Shown here: positions 6,320 through 7,851 of the stretch, piece by piece
Layout of the letters: each line of letters begins with the position of its first letter
Numbering within the stretch: position 1 is the first letter of the stretch
Assembly: GCA_945952575.1 (NCBI GenBank)
Contig: CAMFIY010000121.1
Span: 1-7,851 of the forward strand
Reading direction: 5' to 3'
DNA length: 7,851 nt
Source: an uncultured Leucobacter sp.
GTDB taxonomy: Bacteria > Actinomycetota > Actinomycetes > Actinomycetales > Microbacteriaceae
Position numbers and translations under genes: made by a program
Notes under the pieces: model-generated
What the model was told of the DNA's origin: nothing
The model's input: only the letters and a program-made list of their open reading frames with translations
The model's database searches: none

Positions 6320-6325
6320 ACCCTA
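6320..6325 (-). promoter_or_regulatory. -10 element suggesting a leaderless transporter mRNA
   Basis: TAGGGT (minus strand) fits the actinobacterial TANNNT -10 pattern and ends 6 nt before the GTG start at 6313, which would place transcription start at or next to the start codon. No clear -35 was found. Confidence 0.45.
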
Positions 6326-6464
6326 GTGCTTGGGCCCGGTCGGACTTGCTTGACGCACTCGGAGCCACACGCCCCATCCTGGACATCCCGGAAGTAGGCC
6401 CAGCCCCGGTTCCAGAAACTCTCGAACGGAAACCACCCCTACGCGCCGTGTGCGCGCCAGGCCT

Positions 6465-6496
6465 CTCGAAGAAAAGCGATGCATTTCTTCTTCGAG
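6465..6496 (-). repeat. Inverted repeat at the 3' end of tRNA-Thr
   Basis: CTCGAAGAA (6465-6473) and TTCTTCGAG (6488-6496) are perfect 9-bp reverse complements around a 14-nt loop. The right arm includes the last two bases of the tRNA (6495-6496). In the tRNA's direction a hairpin would form right after the discriminator base. There is no T-run after the stem, so it could be a weak terminator or a 3'-processing structure. Confidence 0.5.
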
Positions 6497-6567
6497 CCCC
6501 CTATCGGACTCGAACCGATCACCTGCAGTTTACAAGGCTGCTGCTCTACCAGATGAGCTAAGGAGGC
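6495..6567 (-). tRNA. tRNA-Thr (anticodon TGT)
   Basis: A 73-nt cloverleaf can be folded by hand. The acceptor GCCTCCT pairs with AGGGGGC (one T-G pair), the D stem is GCTC/GAGC, the T stem is ATCGG/CCGAT with loop TTCGAGT, and the discriminator base is T. The anticodon loop CTTGTAA gives anticodon TGT, which reads ACA and other Thr codons ending in A. The CCA end is not encoded and would be added after transcription. The anticodon stem GCAGC/ACTGC has four pairs plus a C31-A39 mismatch next to the loop. The 5' end is only three bases from the hairpin at 6571-6600, so the tRNA probably uses a promoter inside or beyond that hairpin, or read-through from the dsbA-like gene. Confidence 0.93.
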
Positions 6568-6570
6568 GGA

Positions 6571-6600
6571 AAGGGGTGGCCGGCGAACCGACCACCCCTT
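6571..6600 (-). terminator. GC-rich hairpin after the DsbA-like gene
   Basis: AAGGGGTGG (6571-6579) pairs perfectly with CCACCCCTT (6592-6600). An inner CGG/CCG closes a four-base loop (TTCG on the minus strand) after one C-A mismatch. It starts 19 nt after the stop codon of the DsbA-like gene and is followed on the minus strand by TTTCC, a short T-run. It is probably an intrinsic terminator of modest strength, or a processing site before the tRNA. Confidence 0.6.
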
Positions 6601-6619
6601 GAGCTTACCGGTCCCCCGG

Positions 6620-7582
6620 TCAGCCCTGCTTGCTCTGGTCGTTCGTGCCTTCGAGCTGGGCCTTGATCTTGTTCAGATAGGCCTCGAAGTCGCCGTCGCG
6701 GGGCGAGTACCACTGCTGGCCGTTGACGATCACCGTCGGCGTGCTGACGACGCGCTGCGGCTCGCCGGCGGGCTGAAGGTCGGAGTCCTCCTTGCCGCTG
6801 AGCTGGACCTGGCTCGACTTCACGAGACGGGCGCCGTCGGCGAGACCGTTGATGCCGACCTCGAGCGCCTGCTTCGTGTTGCCGTTGATGAAGCTGGCGA
6901 AGGTCTGATCCTTCACGCACTGCTTCAGATCGTTGTTCACGTCGGCTCCGGCGGCCTTCGCCTGTTCGAGCAGTTGCTCGTCGCTGAGACCGGTCGTGCC
7001 CTCCTTCGGCTGCACCGCCGCGCTCAGCAGCAGGTTGTGCAGCTTGAACGCGCTGTCGGGCTGCTTGTCGACCACGCAGGCCATGAGGTTGCCCGCCCGG
7101 GTCGAATACTTGGTGCCCATCGAGCTGGCGTCGAGGAAGTTGATCGGGTAGACGGTCAGGTTGACGTCGCCGGCACCCACGTAGTTCTCGAGCATGGTGC
7201 CGTAGGTCTGGTCGAAGGCGCCGCATGCCGGGCACATGTAGTCGGCGTAGAGCGTGACGTCGATCGGCATGGTCTTCCAGTCGGCCTCGACGGCCGTCCG
7301 GTCCGCACCCTCGGCGAGACCCGCGGTCGGGACGACCTTGAGGTCCTTCGTGAAGGTGACGCCGCCCGAGGCCATGTTCTGCGGACCGGGGCCCGCAGGC
7401 TTCATGGACTGGGTGAGCACGAGCGCGACGACCGCGAGGATCGCCAGCACGCCGAGCACGACGCCGCCCTGGAGGTAGAGCCGATTGCGCTTCTCGCGCT
7501 TCTTCTCGGCCTCACGGGCGAGGCGCGCCTGTTCGCGCGCCTGCTCGCGGCGTTCGTTCTTGGTCAGTTTCTCTTCTGCCAT
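6620..7582 (-). CDS. Membrane-anchored DsbA-like thioredoxin-fold disulfide oxidoreductase
   Basis: 320 aa. A highly charged cytoplasmic N-terminus (1-36, rich in Lys, Arg and Glu, probably helical) precedes one membrane helix (about 38-58). An extracytoplasmic DsbA/Thioredoxin_4-type domain follows (about 104-310), with active site CPAC (Cys117, Cys120) after the strand IDVTLYADYM and the cis-proline loop STPTVIVNG (Pro282). Two further cysteines, Cys169 and Cys222, lie in the helical insert and may form a structural disulfide, as in some mycobacterial DsbA-like proteins. Likely role: making or rearranging disulfide bonds in exported proteins outside the membrane. The ATG at 7582 has GGAG and AGGA just upstream. 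It lies 86 nt after the probable secA stop and upstream of the hairpin and tRNA-Thr. No DsbB or VKOR partner is seen in the window. The family is firm; whether it acts as oxidase, isomerase or reductase is undecided. Confidence 0.92.
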   Translation of the reverse strand: MAEEKLTKNERREQAREQARLAREAEKKREKRNRLYLQGGVVLGVLAILAVVALVLTQSMKPAGPGPQNMASGGVTFTKDLKVVPTAGLAEGADRTAVEADWKTMPIDVTLYADYMCPACGAFDQTYGTMLENYVGAGDVNLTVYPINFLDASSMGTKYSTRAGNLMACVVDKQPDSAFKLHNLLLSAAVQPKEGTTGLSDEQLLEQAKAAGADVNNDLKQCVKDQTFASFINGNTKQALEVGINGLADGARLVKSSQVQLSGKEDSDLQPAGEPQRVVSTPTVIVNGQQWYSPRDGDFEAYLNKIKAQLEGTNDQSKQG

Positions 7583-7602
7583 TCCTGTCTCCGGTTGTTC
7601 CG

Positions 7603-7624
7603 CCGCGAACGCGGGGCCGCCCCG
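7603..7624 (-). other. Overlapping alternative hairpins in the dsbA-like leader
   Basis: CCGCG-AA-CGCGG (7603-7614) and CGGGG-CCG-CCCCG (7612-7624) are two short palindromes sharing bases 7612-7614, so their RNA hairpins exclude each other. They lie between the probable secA stop and the DsbA-like start. They may be part of a weak terminator or a leader structure; chance is possible in such GC-rich DNA. Confidence 0.3.
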
Positions 7625-7668
7625 TTTCCGGTGGCGTGCGAAATATCTGGGTGCCTGATCGGCCTGGA

Positions 7669-7851
7669 CTACTTCTTCTTCGAGCGGCGCTGGGCCCGAT
7701 TCTGCGGCTGGCCGCCGGCCTCACCGTCGATCTGCTGGCCGAAGGCTCCGCGCTGCGGCGGCGCGGCGGGGGCCTGCGGCGCCTGACGGGCAGCTCCGGC
7801 ACCCGCACCGCTGACTGCGTTCTGGCCGTCCTCATCCGGTGCGCTGTAGCT
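7669..7851 (-). CDS. secA: C-terminal 60 residues of a protein, probably SecA
   Basis: Only the end of the gene is present: 60 codons and a TAG stop at 7669-7671, entering from the right edge. The visible part begins SYSAPDEDG and continues as a low-complexity Ala/Pro/Gln/Gly tail ending QNRAQRRSKKK. Actinobacterial SecA proteins commonly end this way: a short (T/S)AP-x-EDG motif after the helical core, then a variable disordered tail and a basic RAxRR-type end without the CxC...CH zinc motif. That is recalled family knowledge, not an alignment. SecA is the cytoplasmic ATPase that drives export through SecYEG. An exported thioredoxin-fold protein downstream would fit, but the catalytic domains are outside the window and another protein with a similar disordered tail cannot be excluded. 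Confidence 0.5.
   Translation of the reverse strand, partial: SYSAPDEDGQNAVSGAGAGAARQAPQAPAAPPQRGAFGQQIDGEAGGQPQNRAQRRSKKK

Noticed and set aside
6277..6561. Possible small plus-strand gene upstream of the transporter
   Set aside because: It overlaps the start of the transporter and the whole tRNA-Thr and shows no protein motif.
6495..6567. tRNA-Thr as an integration site for a mobile element
   Set aside because: No direct copy of the tRNA 3' end, integrase or phage-like gene is visible in the window.
6599..7786. Plus-strand reading frame of 395 codons opposite the DsbA-like gene
   Set aside because: Antisense shadow of a gene with a CPAC active site and cis-proline loop; it has no ribosome site or recognisable domain.
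7512..7835. Minus-strand reading frame spanning the secA tail and the DsbA-like start
   Set aside because: It is out of frame with both neighbours, which have convincing sequence, and is Arg/Pro-rich in the manner of shadow frames.

Overview
The window reads as a chromosomal segment of a high-GC actinobacterium. The type of organism is inferred from codon usage (third positions almost all G or C), a likely GTG leaderless start, a DtxR/IdeR-type iron box, HtaA-domain haem proteins and an actinobacterial-style SecA tail. The family Microbacteriaceae (for example Leucobacter or Microbacterium relatives) is plausible but not proven.

Left part (1-4569, minus strand): a three-gene haem-acquisition operon transcribed right to left. 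It begins at an iron box (4632-4650). The first gene encodes a secreted 515-aa protein with Ig-like domains and no HtaA domain or membrane anchor. It overlaps by one base (TGATG) a 717-aa membrane-anchored protein with two HtaA domains. After a 46-nt gap comes a single-HtaA protein whose C-terminal membrane segment runs off the window. The first two proteins share a domain of about 110 residues that the third lacks. The likely logic is iron starvation leading to derepression, surface capture of haem, and relay between HtaA domains towards an ABC importer. That importer (HmuTUV type) would be expected beyond position 1, but it is not visible here.

Middle (4570-5318): a 314-nt divergent intergenic region carries the iron box, a 9-bp inverted repeat and the start region of msrB, a plus-strand zinc-type methionine-R-sulfoxide reductase. 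msrB converges on a minus-strand YdcZ/DUF606-family ten-segment membrane transporter (5372-6313), whose GTG start appears to be leaderless.

Right part (6314-7851, minus strand): a 181-nt gene-free stretch contains a hairpin touching the 3' end of tRNA-Thr(TGT). The tRNA is followed by a GC-rich hairpin, then a membrane-anchored DsbA-like thioredoxin-fold protein (CPAC active site). The C-terminal end of a further gene, most likely secA, closes the window. The DsbA-like oxidase could form the disulfides suggested by paired cysteines in the secreted haem proteins, but that functional link is inference.
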